IMG/VR virus record: IMGVR_UViG_3300048839_001229
Coordinates: 1 to 27,909 of that record
DNA: 27,909 nt
DNA from: a virus
Strand: one strand, 5' to 3'
In this document: positions 20,322 through 26,918 of the stretch, piece after piece
How the letters are laid out: each line of letters starts with the position of its first letter
Numbering within the stretch: the stretch's first letter is position 1
Notes under the pieces: generated by a model
What the model was told of the DNA's origin: nothing
Database searches by the model: none
Seen by the model: the letters and a program-made list of their open reading frames with translations, nothing else
Position numbers and translations under genes: made by a program

Positions 20322-21683
20322 ATGTCACAAGACCTGAGCATGACGACCGACTATCCCGAAGAGTTGGCCGCATTCGAGCCGCTGCCCAAGCCGGTTTCGC
20401 CTGACAGCCTTCCCCCGGCGAAGCCGATGCCGAACCTCCAGCAAGGAACGGCGATCGAGAAGATGCTGGATTTCCTCGAAGACCCGTCGGCGAGGTTCTT
20501 CCTCCTCTCCGGCTATGCCGGGACGGGGAAAACCTTCTGCATCCAGCACCTGATCTCCAAGGTCCGCGGCCGGATGATCTTCACCGCCCCGACGAACAAG
20601 GCGACGAAGGTCATTCGCGATTCCCTTTCGTCCTCGGAATACAAGCCCGAATGCCGCACCATCTATTCGCTCCTGGGCTTGCGGCTTGAGGCCAACGGGG
20701 AAGTCAAGGAACTCGCGGTCCCGGAAGACCCGATCGACCTGACCCAATACCGCGCAGTCATCGTGGACGAAGCCTCGATGATCAGCTCCCTGCTCTTCGA
20801 GCACATCGCAAAGACGGCCAACGCGCAGAACTTGAAGTTCATCTTCATGGGCGATCCCGCGCAGCTCCCGCCGGTCAAGGAACTCCGCTCGCCGGTCTGG
20901 GGCGCGGCGCATTCCGTGGCGGAGCTGACTCAAGTCATGCGGTATGACAACCAGCTCCTTCGGCTCGCCACCGCTCTCCGCAAGGTCGTCGATCACCCTG
21001 CGCCGTCGGTTAAGCTCGAATCCGACAATGCCGGAGGCGAAGGGGTTTGGCGGCTGTCCTCCGGCGAGTTCGAGCAGCGCATCCTCGAAGCGGCGGACGC
21101 CGGGCTGTTCAGCCGGCCGAACTGCGCAAAGCTCGTTGCGTGGAGGAATGTGACGGTAGATGACTGGAATCGCCGCATCCGGGCCAGGATTTTTTCCAGT
21201 CCATCTGAGCTCTGGCTCCCCGAAGACCGCATCATCGTGATGGAGCCGGCGAAGGACCTGAACGATGAAATCCAGGCCACCACGGATGACGAAGGCCGGG
21301 TGAATCGCGTCGAGGAAGCCTGGCACCCGACATACGGTGAGTTCAAGTGCTACCGCCTGTCAGTCACCCTCGATGACGGGAAGCCTATCATCCTCTGGAC
21401 TCTCCACCCGGAATGGGAAGCTGCCGCCGCACGGAAGGCGGAGGAACTCGCCGCAGCAGCTCGCGCCAATCGCCGCCTGTGGGGGAGGTTTTGGGATTTC
21501 AAGGAGACCTTCCACCGCATCCGGCACGCCTACGCGATTACAGCTCACCGCGCGCAGGGCTCGACCTACGATACGGCCTTCGTGGATTGGCGGGATATCC
21601 TCCTAAACCGTAATCGCGGTGAAGCCTTCCGCTGCCTTTACGTCGCCTGCACCCGCCCGCGGACACGGCTCTTCCTCAACTAA
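20322..21683 (+). CDS. SF1B DNA helicase, RecD2/Dda-like
   Basis: The 453-residue product has Walker A GYAGTGKT at 64-71 and motif Ia TAPTNKAT from 88. Walker B is VIVDEASM with DE at 149-150, and motif III is GDPAQLPPV at 177-185. Near the C-terminus stand ITAHRAQGSTYD (motif V) and YVACTRPRTRLFL (motif VI). This set defines a 5'-3' SF1B helicase of the RecD2/Dda type, which in phages loads or moves at replication forks and removes proteins from DNA. About 40 Pro-rich residues come before the ATPase core. GAGG seven bases upstream supports ATG 20322. It is the likely replicative or recombination helicase of the phage. Confidence 0.92.
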   Translation: MSQDLSMTTDYPEELAAFEPLPKPVSPDSLPPAKPMPNLQQGTAIEKMLDFLEDPSARFFLLSGYAGTGKTFCIQHLISKVRGRMIFTAPTNKATKVIRDSLSSSEYKPECRTIYSLLGLRLEANGEVKELAVPEDPIDLTQYRAVIVDEASMISSLLFEHIAKTANAQNLKFIFMGDPAQLPPVKELRSPVWGAAHSVAELTQVMRYDNQLLRLATALRKVVDHPAPSVKLESDNAGGEGVWRLSSGEFEQRILEAADAGLFSRPNCAKLVAWRNVTVDDWNRRIRARIFSSPSELWLPEDRIIVMEPAKDLNDEIQATTDDEGRVNRVEEAWHPTYGEFKCYRLSVTLDDGKPIILWTLHPEWEAAAARKAEELAAAARANRRLWGRFWDFKETFHRIRHAYAITAHRAQGSTYDTAFVDWRDILLNRNRGEAFRCLYVACTRPRTRLFLN

Positions 21684-21759
21684 CTTCCTCGCGCGGGGTT
21701 GCGCGCCTGCTCGCCGGAGGCTACCATACCCCCGGCACCACCACTACAAGGATACCATC

Positions 21760-21975
21760 ATGACCGACCTTTCCACCCAAGTGCAACTGTGGCGGCAGAA
21801 AGCCCGCGAAGGCACGCTCACCCAAGATGACATGAAAGAGGCGCTGATCGCTCTGCGCGCGTCCCGGCAGGCGGCAGGGGCCGTCAGCGCCACTTCCCGT
21901 GCGGCGAAAGGCGAGGCTCGCGCGAAAAAGGCTATCAACAGCGATAGCTTGCTGAACGAACTCGACAACCTGTGA
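21760..21975 (+). CDS. Small phage protein with C-terminal LLxEL tail (71 residues)
   Basis: ATG 21760 has AAGGA seven bases upstream; the longer open frame overlaps the helicase gene and has no ribosome site. The product reads MTDLSTQVQLWRQKAREGTL, then TQDDMKEALIALRASRQAAG, a Ser/Ala/Lys-rich linker and the end INSDSLLNELDNL. Two helices, a flexible basic linker and an acidic hydrophobic tail suggest an adaptor. The tail resembles the ends of the two paralogues at 13031 and 16963. I recall similar small proteins in other phages, with no known function. Confidence 0.82.
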   Translation: MTDLSTQVQLWRQKAREGTLTQDDMKEALIALRASRQAAGAVSATSRAAKGEARAKKAINSDSLLNELDNL

Positions 21976-21989
21976 CCCCGGAGGCCGTC

Positions 21990-22958
21990 ATGCTCAGACC
22001 CATGTTCCCCCACACCATCGACAGTACGATGCTCGCCACCTTCCGGGCGTGCCCGCAGAAGTTCTTCCGCCAGTACGTTCAGCACTGGAAGCCCAAGGCC
22101 GAGTCCGTTCACCTAGTCGCCGGCGGGGCTTTCGCCAAAGGGATTGAGGTCGCGCGGAAGGCGTTCTTCGAGGAAGGCGCTTCCCATCTCACAGCGCAAT
22201 CCGCCGGGCTCAAGGCCCTGATCGAGCACTACGGCGACTTCGAGTGCCCGCCGGATTCCGCGAAGTCCCTTCACCGCACCGCCGGGGCGCTGGAATTCTA
22301 CTTCGAGCAGTACCCTTTCGACCAGGATGGCATGGACCCGGTCACCTTCCCCGACGGCCGGCGCGGGATCGAGTTTTCCTTCGCCGAGCCGCTCCCCTTC
22401 CGCCACCCTGTAACCGGGGACCCTATCCTCTACACTGGCCGAAGCGATATGGTGGCGAACTTCGCCGGTGGCGTCTACGTCGTCGACGAGAAGACAACCT
22501 CCTCCCTCGGGGCTAGCTGGCCTCGCCAGTGGGAAATGCGGGCGCAATTCACCGGGTATCTCTGGGCACTGCGGCGGATCGGTGTGGAGCCGGCAGGAGC
22601 CATTGTCCGCGGAGTCTCCATCCTCAAGACAAAGTACGACACCATGCAAGCCATTACCTATCGCAGCCCCTACGAGCTTGAGCGCTGGGAAGAGCAGACG
22701 TGCCGCGACCTTGCCAGAATGCAGCGGATGTGGGAAGAAGGCTGGTGGGACTACGCCCTCGACCACGCCTGCGCGGAGTATGGCGGGTGCTCGATGACGC
22801 AAGTCTGCAAGTCCTCAGACCCCGAAACATGGCTTCCCTCATACTTCGAGAAGCGGGTGTGGGACCCACTGCTGCGCAAGGAAATGACTGTCGAAGAGTA
22901 TGAAGCGAGCTGGGGGCATGAAGGGGAAATGAAACTCCCGGGTATTACCCTAGCTTAA
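21990..22958 (+). CDS. PD-(D/E)XK nuclease of the RecB/Cas4 type with probable Fe-S cluster
   Basis: ATG 21990 has GGAGG five bases upstream; a GTG at 21972 is less likely. The 322-residue product has D153 (GRSDMVANF), the D-E-K triad at 166-168 (YVVDEKTTSS) and QFTGYLWAL (Q186, Y190), the core order of RecB-family nucleases. C21 (FRACPQKFF) with C261, C267 and C273 (CAEYGGCSMTQVC) fits the one-plus-three cysteine layout of Cas4 and AddB, which hold a 4Fe-4S cluster. It probably resects DNA ends for recombination with the ATPase and ssDNA-binding protein encoded downstream. Confidence 0.88.
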   Translation: MLRPMFPHTIDSTMLATFRACPQKFFRQYVQHWKPKAESVHLVAGGAFAKGIEVARKAFFEEGASHLTAQSAGLKALIEHYGDFECPPDSAKSLHRTAGALEFYFEQYPFDQDGMDPVTFPDGRRGIEFSFAEPLPFRHPVTGDPILYTGRSDMVANFAGGVYVVDEKTTSSLGASWPRQWEMRAQFTGYLWALRRIGVEPAGAIVRGVSILKTKYDTMQAITYRSPYELERWEEQTCRDLARMQRMWEEGWWDYALDHACAEYGGCSMTQVCKSSDPETWLPSYFEKRVWDPLLRKEMTVEEYEASWGHEGEMKLPGITLA

Positions 22959-22972
22959 TCCCGCGGAGAAAC
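22955..22972 (+). promoter_or_regulatory. Recurrent motif TTAATCCCGCGGAGAAAC leading into a gene
   Basis: It starts inside the last codons of the nuclease gene and ends 6 bases before ATG 22979, so its GGAG can serve as ribosome site. The 18-base match to the noncoding copy at 14251 suggests an additional role. Confidence 0.55.
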
Positions 22973-22978
22973 TCCATC

Positions 22979-23293
22979 ATGACTACCACCTACTTCCTCG
23001 GCCCCCGCCTTCTCGGGACAAGCCCTTCCCTCCCGCTCTGGGACGACACGACGGTCAGCCCAATGTCCCTGGTCTTTATCTGCCCGGTGTGTGGGGAGGT
23101 CTGGGGGCGGATTGCGGTGGAAGGTCGGGAATGGCTTCCTGTTCGTCGTGGGTGTACAAAACACTCTTGGCTCGGGGATGTAGGGGGAAGTTTCCTCCCG
23201 CCTTGGCGGCACAGCTTTGACGAACTCCCGCCGGCTGTCCTCGCCTACGAAGTCAATCTCCGCCTCGCCGCCTTTCAGGAGCCGCCGACATGA
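22979..23293 (+). CDS. Small zinc-knuckle phage protein (104 residues)
   Basis: The product starts MTTTYFLGPRLLGTSPSLPL. SPMSLVFICPVCGEVWGRIA follows, with a CPxCG knuckle at about 35-39, and RRGCTKHSWLGDVGGSF near 57-73 could supply the second half (C-x-x-H). The rest is hydrophobic and Trp-rich. It sits between the nuclease and a small membrane protein. Its ribosome site GGAG is part of the recurrent motif. No family is recognised; zinc binding is inferred from spacing. Confidence 0.72.
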   Translation: MTTTYFLGPRLLGTSPSLPLWDDTTVSPMSLVFICPVCGEVWGRIAVEGREWLPVRRGCTKHSWLGDVGGSFLPPWRHSFDELPPAVLAYEVNLRLAAFQEPPT

Positions 23294-23424
23294 TCGAGTT
23301 TTTCCTTCTTTTCCTCGCCTTTCTCATTGCGGTGAGCCTCTCCGGGCACATCCTTGTCCTCGTCGCCATCGGCCTGATCAAAGCCGTTGACTACATCAAA
23401 TCCCTTTTAGGAGTCAATCCATGA
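23290..23424 (+). CDS. Very small membrane protein (44 residues)
   Basis: The frame MIEFFLLFLAFLIAVSLSGH continues with ILVLVAIGLIKAVDYIKSLL and ends GVNP. It starts at an ATGA overlap with the gene before and stops in an ATGA overlap with the gene after. Two hydrophobic stretches (residues 4-18 and 20-31) give one long or two short membrane helices. The exact coupling at both ends and an unbroken hydrophobic reading support a real gene. Its role next to a recombination ATPase is unknown; host membrane targeting is possible. Confidence 0.72.
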   Translation: MIEFFLLFLAFLIAVSLSGHILVLVAIGLIKAVDYIKSLLGVNP

Positions 23425-24251
23425 CCCAGCCCACCACTCTCCCAGGCGTCAATGTCATGCTCATGGGGCCTTCCGGCACCGGGAAAACCCACGCCATCGG
23501 CACCTTGGTCGACGCCGGAATCGAGGTATTCTACTTCGCCTATGAAGCCGGCGCAGAAACCCTGCTCGGCTACTTCACCGACCGCGGTCTCCCCATCCCG
23601 GACAATCTTCACATCTGCACAGTCCGCGCGCCGTCGGCATCCTTCCTGGAAATGGCAGACGCCGTGCGCTACGTCAACACCCTGTCCTTCGAGGGCCTGA
23701 TCAAGCAGGTCGACCCGGCGAAGTCCAAATACAACCAGCTGGAGCAATTCCTCCGAAACTTCAACAACGTCGTGGACGACACCGGAAAGGCTTGGGGTGA
23801 TGTGCAGACCTGGGATTCGTCCCGCGCTTTGGTCATCGACGGCCTCACCGGGCTGTGCGATTCCGCCATGAAGGCCTGCATCGGCGGGAAGTTCGCCCGG
23901 GATCAGAAGGATTGGGGCCTTGCACAAAACATCGTCGAGGGCATTCTCCGCAAGATCACGTCCGAATCCCGTTTCCACTTCATCCTCATTTCCCACGTCG
24001 AACGCGAGACTGACCCTAACGGCGGTGGTCTCAAGCTCATGGCCTCCGCGCTCGGCCGAGCCCTTGCCCCCAAACTCCCGGCGATGTTCTCTGACGTCAT
24101 CTTGGCCAAGCGTATCGGCCGGGATTTCTGGTGGGATACGGAAGACCCGGCAGCCGACCTCAAAACCCGGAACCTCCCGATTTCAGCGAAAATCCCGCCG
24201 ACGTTCGCCGCGATCGTCGAGAAGTGGAAGTCCCGTTCCGGCGCCGCATAA
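23421..24251 (+). CDS. RecA-fold ATPase, Sak4-like recombinase
   Basis: The 276-residue product has Walker A GPSGTGKT at 16-23, then a short strand pattern (IEVFYFAYEAGAETLLGYF) and a Walker B-like RALVIDGLTGLCDSA near 133-147. HFILISHVERETDPNGGG follows, where the histidine may act as sensor. This single RecA-like domain without the RecA DNA-binding ends matches the phage Sak4/AAA_24 group, single-strand annealing proteins that work with a partner ssDNA-binding protein. That partner is probably encoded next. The start overlaps the 44-residue membrane gene. It could pair with the nuclease at 21990 for annealing-type recombination. Confidence 0.85.
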   Translation: MTQPTTLPGVNVMLMGPSGTGKTHAIGTLVDAGIEVFYFAYEAGAETLLGYFTDRGLPIPDNLHICTVRAPSASFLEMADAVRYVNTLSFEGLIKQVDPAKSKYNQLEQFLRNFNNVVDDTGKAWGDVQTWDSSRALVIDGLTGLCDSAMKACIGGKFARDQKDWGLAQNIVEGILRKITSESRFHFILISHVERETDPNGGGLKLMASALGRALAPKLPAMFSDVILAKRIGRDFWWDTEDPAADLKTRNLPISAKIPPTFAAIVEKWKSRSGAA

Positions 24252-24268
24252 CACTTCCCATCGGAGGA

Positions 24269-24297
24269 TTGACACCTGCACGCAGCCATGTGACATT
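24269..24297 (+). promoter_or_regulatory. Possible promoter for the ssDNA-binding protein gene
   Basis: A perfect TTGACA (24269-24274) is followed after 17 bases by GACATT, a poor -10, but with TG one base before it (extended -10). The 147-base gap before the next gene and that gene's strong codon bias make an extra promoter plausible. Confidence 0.4.
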
Positions 24298-24398
24298 ACC
24301 TATCCCGCATGACGGTTTGTGGCTGACCTAAAGCGGGGCTTCACCAAGCCACACTCCTTTCTCAACTCGCTTTCCTTTTCCTTTCGGAGACCTTCATC

Positions 24399-24845
24399 AT
24401 GTTCAATCCCGACCAGTTCCTCGACATGGCCATCAACGACTCCAACAGCACCCAGACCGTTCCGGTGCCTGTCGGGGAGTACACGGCCATCGCCGGGGAA
24501 GTCAAGTGCCGCCAGTGGCAGTCCAAGGCCGATCCCTCCAAGTCCGGTCTCACCCTCGACGTGACCTGGGAGCTCGACGACGCGGCGGTCAAGCAGCTCC
24601 TCGGCCGTGACAAGGTGACCGTCAAGCAGGGCATCATGCTCGATCTCACCGATTCCGGCGGACTGGACATGGGCAAGGGCCGCAACGTCGGCCTCGGTCG
24701 CCTGCGCGAGGCGCTGAACCTCAACCAGCCGGGGCAGTCCTTCTCCTTCTCCATGATCCCCGGCCGGCTGGCGAAGGTCTCGGTCAGCCACCGCATCGAC
24801 GGCGAGAACATCTACGCTGAGGTCAAGGCCGTGGCCCGCATCTAA
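24399..24845 (+). CDS. Probable phage ssDNA-binding protein (DUF669-like)
   Basis: The 148-residue product starts MFNPDQFLDMAINDSNSTQT. It has VPVGEYTAIAGEVKCRQWQS, then LTLDVTWELDDAAVKQLLG, KQGIMLDLTDSGGLDMGKGR and NVGLGRLREALNLNQPGQSF. I know this pattern as DUF669, a small beta-rich phage family usually found beside recombinases and thought to bind ssDNA. Codons are as strongly biased as in the capsid gene, suggesting high expression. It lies behind the Sak4-like gene with its own possible promoter. GGAG about 8-9 bases upstream supports the start. An acidic C-terminal tail, common in SSBs, is absent. Confidence 0.8.
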   Translation: MFNPDQFLDMAINDSNSTQTVPVPVGEYTAIAGEVKCRQWQSKADPSKSGLTLDVTWELDDAAVKQLLGRDKVTVKQGIMLDLTDSGGLDMGKGRNVGLGRLREALNLNQPGQSFSFSMIPGRLAKVSVSHRIDGENIYAEVKAVARI

Positions 24846-24857
24846 TCGGCCGGCGGT

Positions 24858-25082
24858 TTAAGCGTGGCCCCCGGCTATACGGGGGCGCTTGAAGAGAGCG
24901 GACTCGACGTAAACCACCTCGAACGTCTCAGATGCCGGGCAGTGGTACAGGCGTAACCTGAGCTAGAGAGTCCGCTCCCTTCAAGCCCCGGCACCGCGAT
25001 CCCCATAGCTTCTTGTCGCGGGGCCGACGCCTCCCGGTCCTGCCGGGGCTTCCCTCAATCACGAAAGGCGCTTGCCCGTGAT
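24858..25082 (+). ncRNA. Candidate structured RNA with three-way junction and complementary loops
   Basis: A hairpin at 24867-24886 (7 GC pairs) is followed by a 19-bp stem P1 (24887-24905 with 24968-24986, one A-C mismatch). P1 encloses P2 (GACGT 24906-24910 with ACGTC 24923-24927) and P3 (TCAG with CTGA, then ATGCC 24932-24936 with GGCGT 24950-24954). The P2 loop holds ACCAC (24913-24917) and the P3 loop GTGGT (24942-24946), which are complementary. Three more stems follow: CCGCGA/TCGCGG, CCCGG/CCGGG and ATCACG/CGTGAT. There is no open frame with a ribosome site. The strand is assumed from the flanking genes. Confidence 0.6.
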
Positions 25083-25275
25083 ACCCGCAACTTCCCGGTC
25101 GAGTAGGGCTCCCCAGCAAACCGCCGAGTCGCCGTTATTTTTGGGGCCGGAATATCACGGTATGCGCCCGCCCCCAATCGCCCGCCACGCGCCGGATTTA
25201 CCCCGGTTTTGGCGGGTTTTTCGCGCCCGTAATCGGGCAATTTCCCCCACCAACCATAACCCCACGGAAAATCCC
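25083..25275. other. Leader before the ParB-methyltransferase gene
   Basis: No gene is supported. The frame that extends the downstream gene into this stretch reads as low-complexity Pro/Arg sequence with no ribosome site. A weak GCCCG/CGGGC hairpin lies near 25226-25239, and TAACCCCACGGAAAAT just before the start resembles the recurrent CCGCGGAG motif. Confidence 0.55.
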
Positions 25276-26646
25276 ATGAACACCGTCCAGCTCTCCTCCA
25301 TCATCATCAAAGCCAACCGCCAGCGCCAGGAATTCGACCCCGAGGCGCTGCAGGAACTCAGGAACTCCATCGAGGATCGAGGCCTCCTTCACGCCCCTGT
25401 CCTCCGCCGAGAAGGCGAGGATTGGGTACTCGTTGCCGGGGAGCGCAGGCTCAAGGCTATCGAGGAGATTTTCGCCCTTGGCGGGCAATTCACCTACAAC
25501 GGCGAGATCTTCGATAACGGCTACGTCCCCTTCACCGACCTCGGCTCGCTGTCCCTCCTTGAAGCCGAAGAAGCCGAACTCGACGAAAACCTCAAGCGCC
25601 GTGACCTCACCTGGCAAGAGCACGCGGCCGCTGTCGCCCGCCTCCACGCCCTGCGGCAAGCGCAAAAGGAGCAGACCTACGCGGAGCTCCCGCTTGCCAC
25701 GCAACGGGTTACACCTCCACCCGCCCAGACCGTCGCCGACACTGCCGAAGAGCTTACTGGCCGACGCGACGGCGGGTATCAAGACACCGTCCGGAAGGAA
25801 ATCCTCGTTGCGAAATACCTTGACAATCCTGTCGTCGCCAAGGCCAAATCCGCCGACGAGGCTTTCAAGCTCCTGCGGAAAGAGGAAGAACGGCAACGCA
25901 ACATCAAGCTTGCGGCAACGGTCGGCGCCACTTTCAATGCCGGCGAGCATCAACTCTTTCAGACGGATTTCCGTGAGTGGATGAAGCTCCCCGAAGCACA
26001 AGCTCGGTTCGACGTGATCCTGACCGATCCGCCTTATGGCATGGGGGCTGACGGTTTCGGCGATGCCGCGGGAAAGCTCACTGGCATCACCCATCAATAC
26101 GACGACTCCTACGAGACGTGGCAAGCTCTCATGCGGGAGTTTGCGCCGCTCTCCTTCGCCGTTACCAAACCCCAAGCCCATGCCTACGTGTTCTGCGATT
26201 TCGACCGCTTTCACGAACTCAAGTCCTTGATGGAAACCGCCGGGTGGTATGTCTTCCGCACACCGCTGGTCGTTCACAAGCTCAATTCCGGTAGAGTCCC
26301 CCTTCCTGACATGGGGCCGCGCCGCCAGTACGAGATCATTCTCTACGCGATCAAGGGGAAAAAGCCCGTCACGCATATCTATCCTGATGTTGTGGCAGTA
26401 TCCGGCGACGACAACCTCGGTCACGGCGCACAAAAGCCTGTTGCGCTGTTCCAGAACCTTCTCCAGCGCAGTGTACGGCCAGGGGACGAAGTCCTTGACG
26501 TTTGCGCTGGAACGGGGGTAATTTTCCCTGCGGCCCATACCTACAAGGTCAAAGCTGTTGGACTGGAAAAGGAAGCGGAATACTACGGGATCGCGCTCAA
26601 GCGCCTGGAGGATCTCCGGCAAGCGGAACAGCCCGCGCTCTTCTAA
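25276..26646 (+). CDS. ParB-like domain fused to DNA methyltransferase
   Basis: I use ATG 25276, because the ParB homology starts there (MNTVQLSSIIIKANRQRQEF); the ribosome site is weak (CGGAAA). Residues 1-130 form a ParB/Srx-like domain with VLVAGERRLKAI near 52-62. A linker of charged helices follows. The methyltransferase has DPPYGMG at 251-257 and the later AdoMet motif LDVCAGTGV around 407-415, before which GHGAQKPVALFQNLL stands. DPPY before the AdoMet motif is the beta-class order of amino-methyltransferases (N6-adenine or N4-cytosine). It may protect phage DNA from host restriction, with the ParB part guiding DNA binding. Confidence 0.88.
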   Translation: MNTVQLSSIIIKANRQRQEFDPEALQELRNSIEDRGLLHAPVLRREGEDWVLVAGERRLKAIEEIFALGGQFTYNGEIFDNGYVPFTDLGSLSLLEAEEAELDENLKRRDLTWQEHAAAVARLHALRQAQKEQTYAELPLATQRVTPPPAQTVADTAEELTGRRDGGYQDTVRKEILVAKYLDNPVVAKAKSADEAFKLLRKEEERQRNIKLAATVGATFNAGEHQLFQTDFREWMKLPEAQARFDVILTDPPYGMGADGFGDAAGKLTGITHQYDDSYETWQALMREFAPLSFAVTKPQAHAYVFCDFDRFHELKSLMETAGWYVFRTPLVVHKLNSGRVPLPDMGPRRQYEIILYAIKGKKPVTHIYPDVVAVSGDDNLGHGAQKPVALFQNLLQRSVRPGDEVLDVCAGTGVIFPAAHTYKVKAVGLEKEAEYYGIALKRLEDLRQAEQPALF

Positions 26647-26669
26647 TCACTGAACGGCAGGAGGCAACC

Positions 26670-26918
26670 ATGCAACGACGGAAAGGAGCTTCGACCCGTC
26701 AGGTCGGCGGCACCCACTACAAAAACAAGGCAGTGCAGACCTGGGACGTAGTGGATACGTGGTCGCGGGAGCAGCGCATCGGCTACTACCGCGGCAATGC
26801 CCTCAAATACCTGATGCGGATGGGGGACAAAGACCTTCCGGAGCAGGAAATCGGGAAGGGCATTCACTACCTGGAAAAGCTGCTCGAAGTGCTCAAGGAG
26901 GTTCAAAATGGAAGTTAG
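26670..26918 (+). CDS. DUF3310 family small phage protein
   Basis: ATG 26670 has GGAGG five bases upstream. The 82-residue product reads MQRRKGASTRQVGGTHYKNK, then AVQTWDVVDTWSREQRIGYY, RGNALKYLMRMGDKDLPEQE and IGKGIHYLEKLLEVL. VGGxHYxxxxxQxWD and the YxxGNALKYL segment are the DUF3310 signature, common in phage replication regions and sometimes annotated as nucleotide kinase without proof. The end overlaps the next gene by 11 bases, so the two are coupled. Confidence 0.9.
   Translation: MQRRKGASTRQVGGTHYKNKAVQTWDVVDTWSREQRIGYYRGNALKYLMRMGDKDLPEQEIGKGIHYLEKLLEVLKEVQNGS

Noticed and set aside
21691-21706. Terminator after the helicase gene (GCGCG/CGCGC hairpin)
   Set aside because: Only 5 bp and no T run; at most a weak pause, and the operon continues.
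24898-24975. Possible tRNA on the minus strand (stretches like TAGCTCAGG and GTTCGAG)
   Set aside because: The arms do not give a 7-bp acceptor with proper D, anticodon and T stems; the long P1 stem fits better with a different fold.
25072-25275. N-terminal extension of the ParB-methyltransferase frame
   Set aside because: Low-complexity Pro/Arg sequence without a ribosome site; ParB similarity begins at ATG 25276.
25198-26622. 474-residue minus-strand frame over the ParB-methyltransferase gene
   Set aside because: The plus strand carries clear ParB and DPPY motifs; the minus frame is explained by codon bias.
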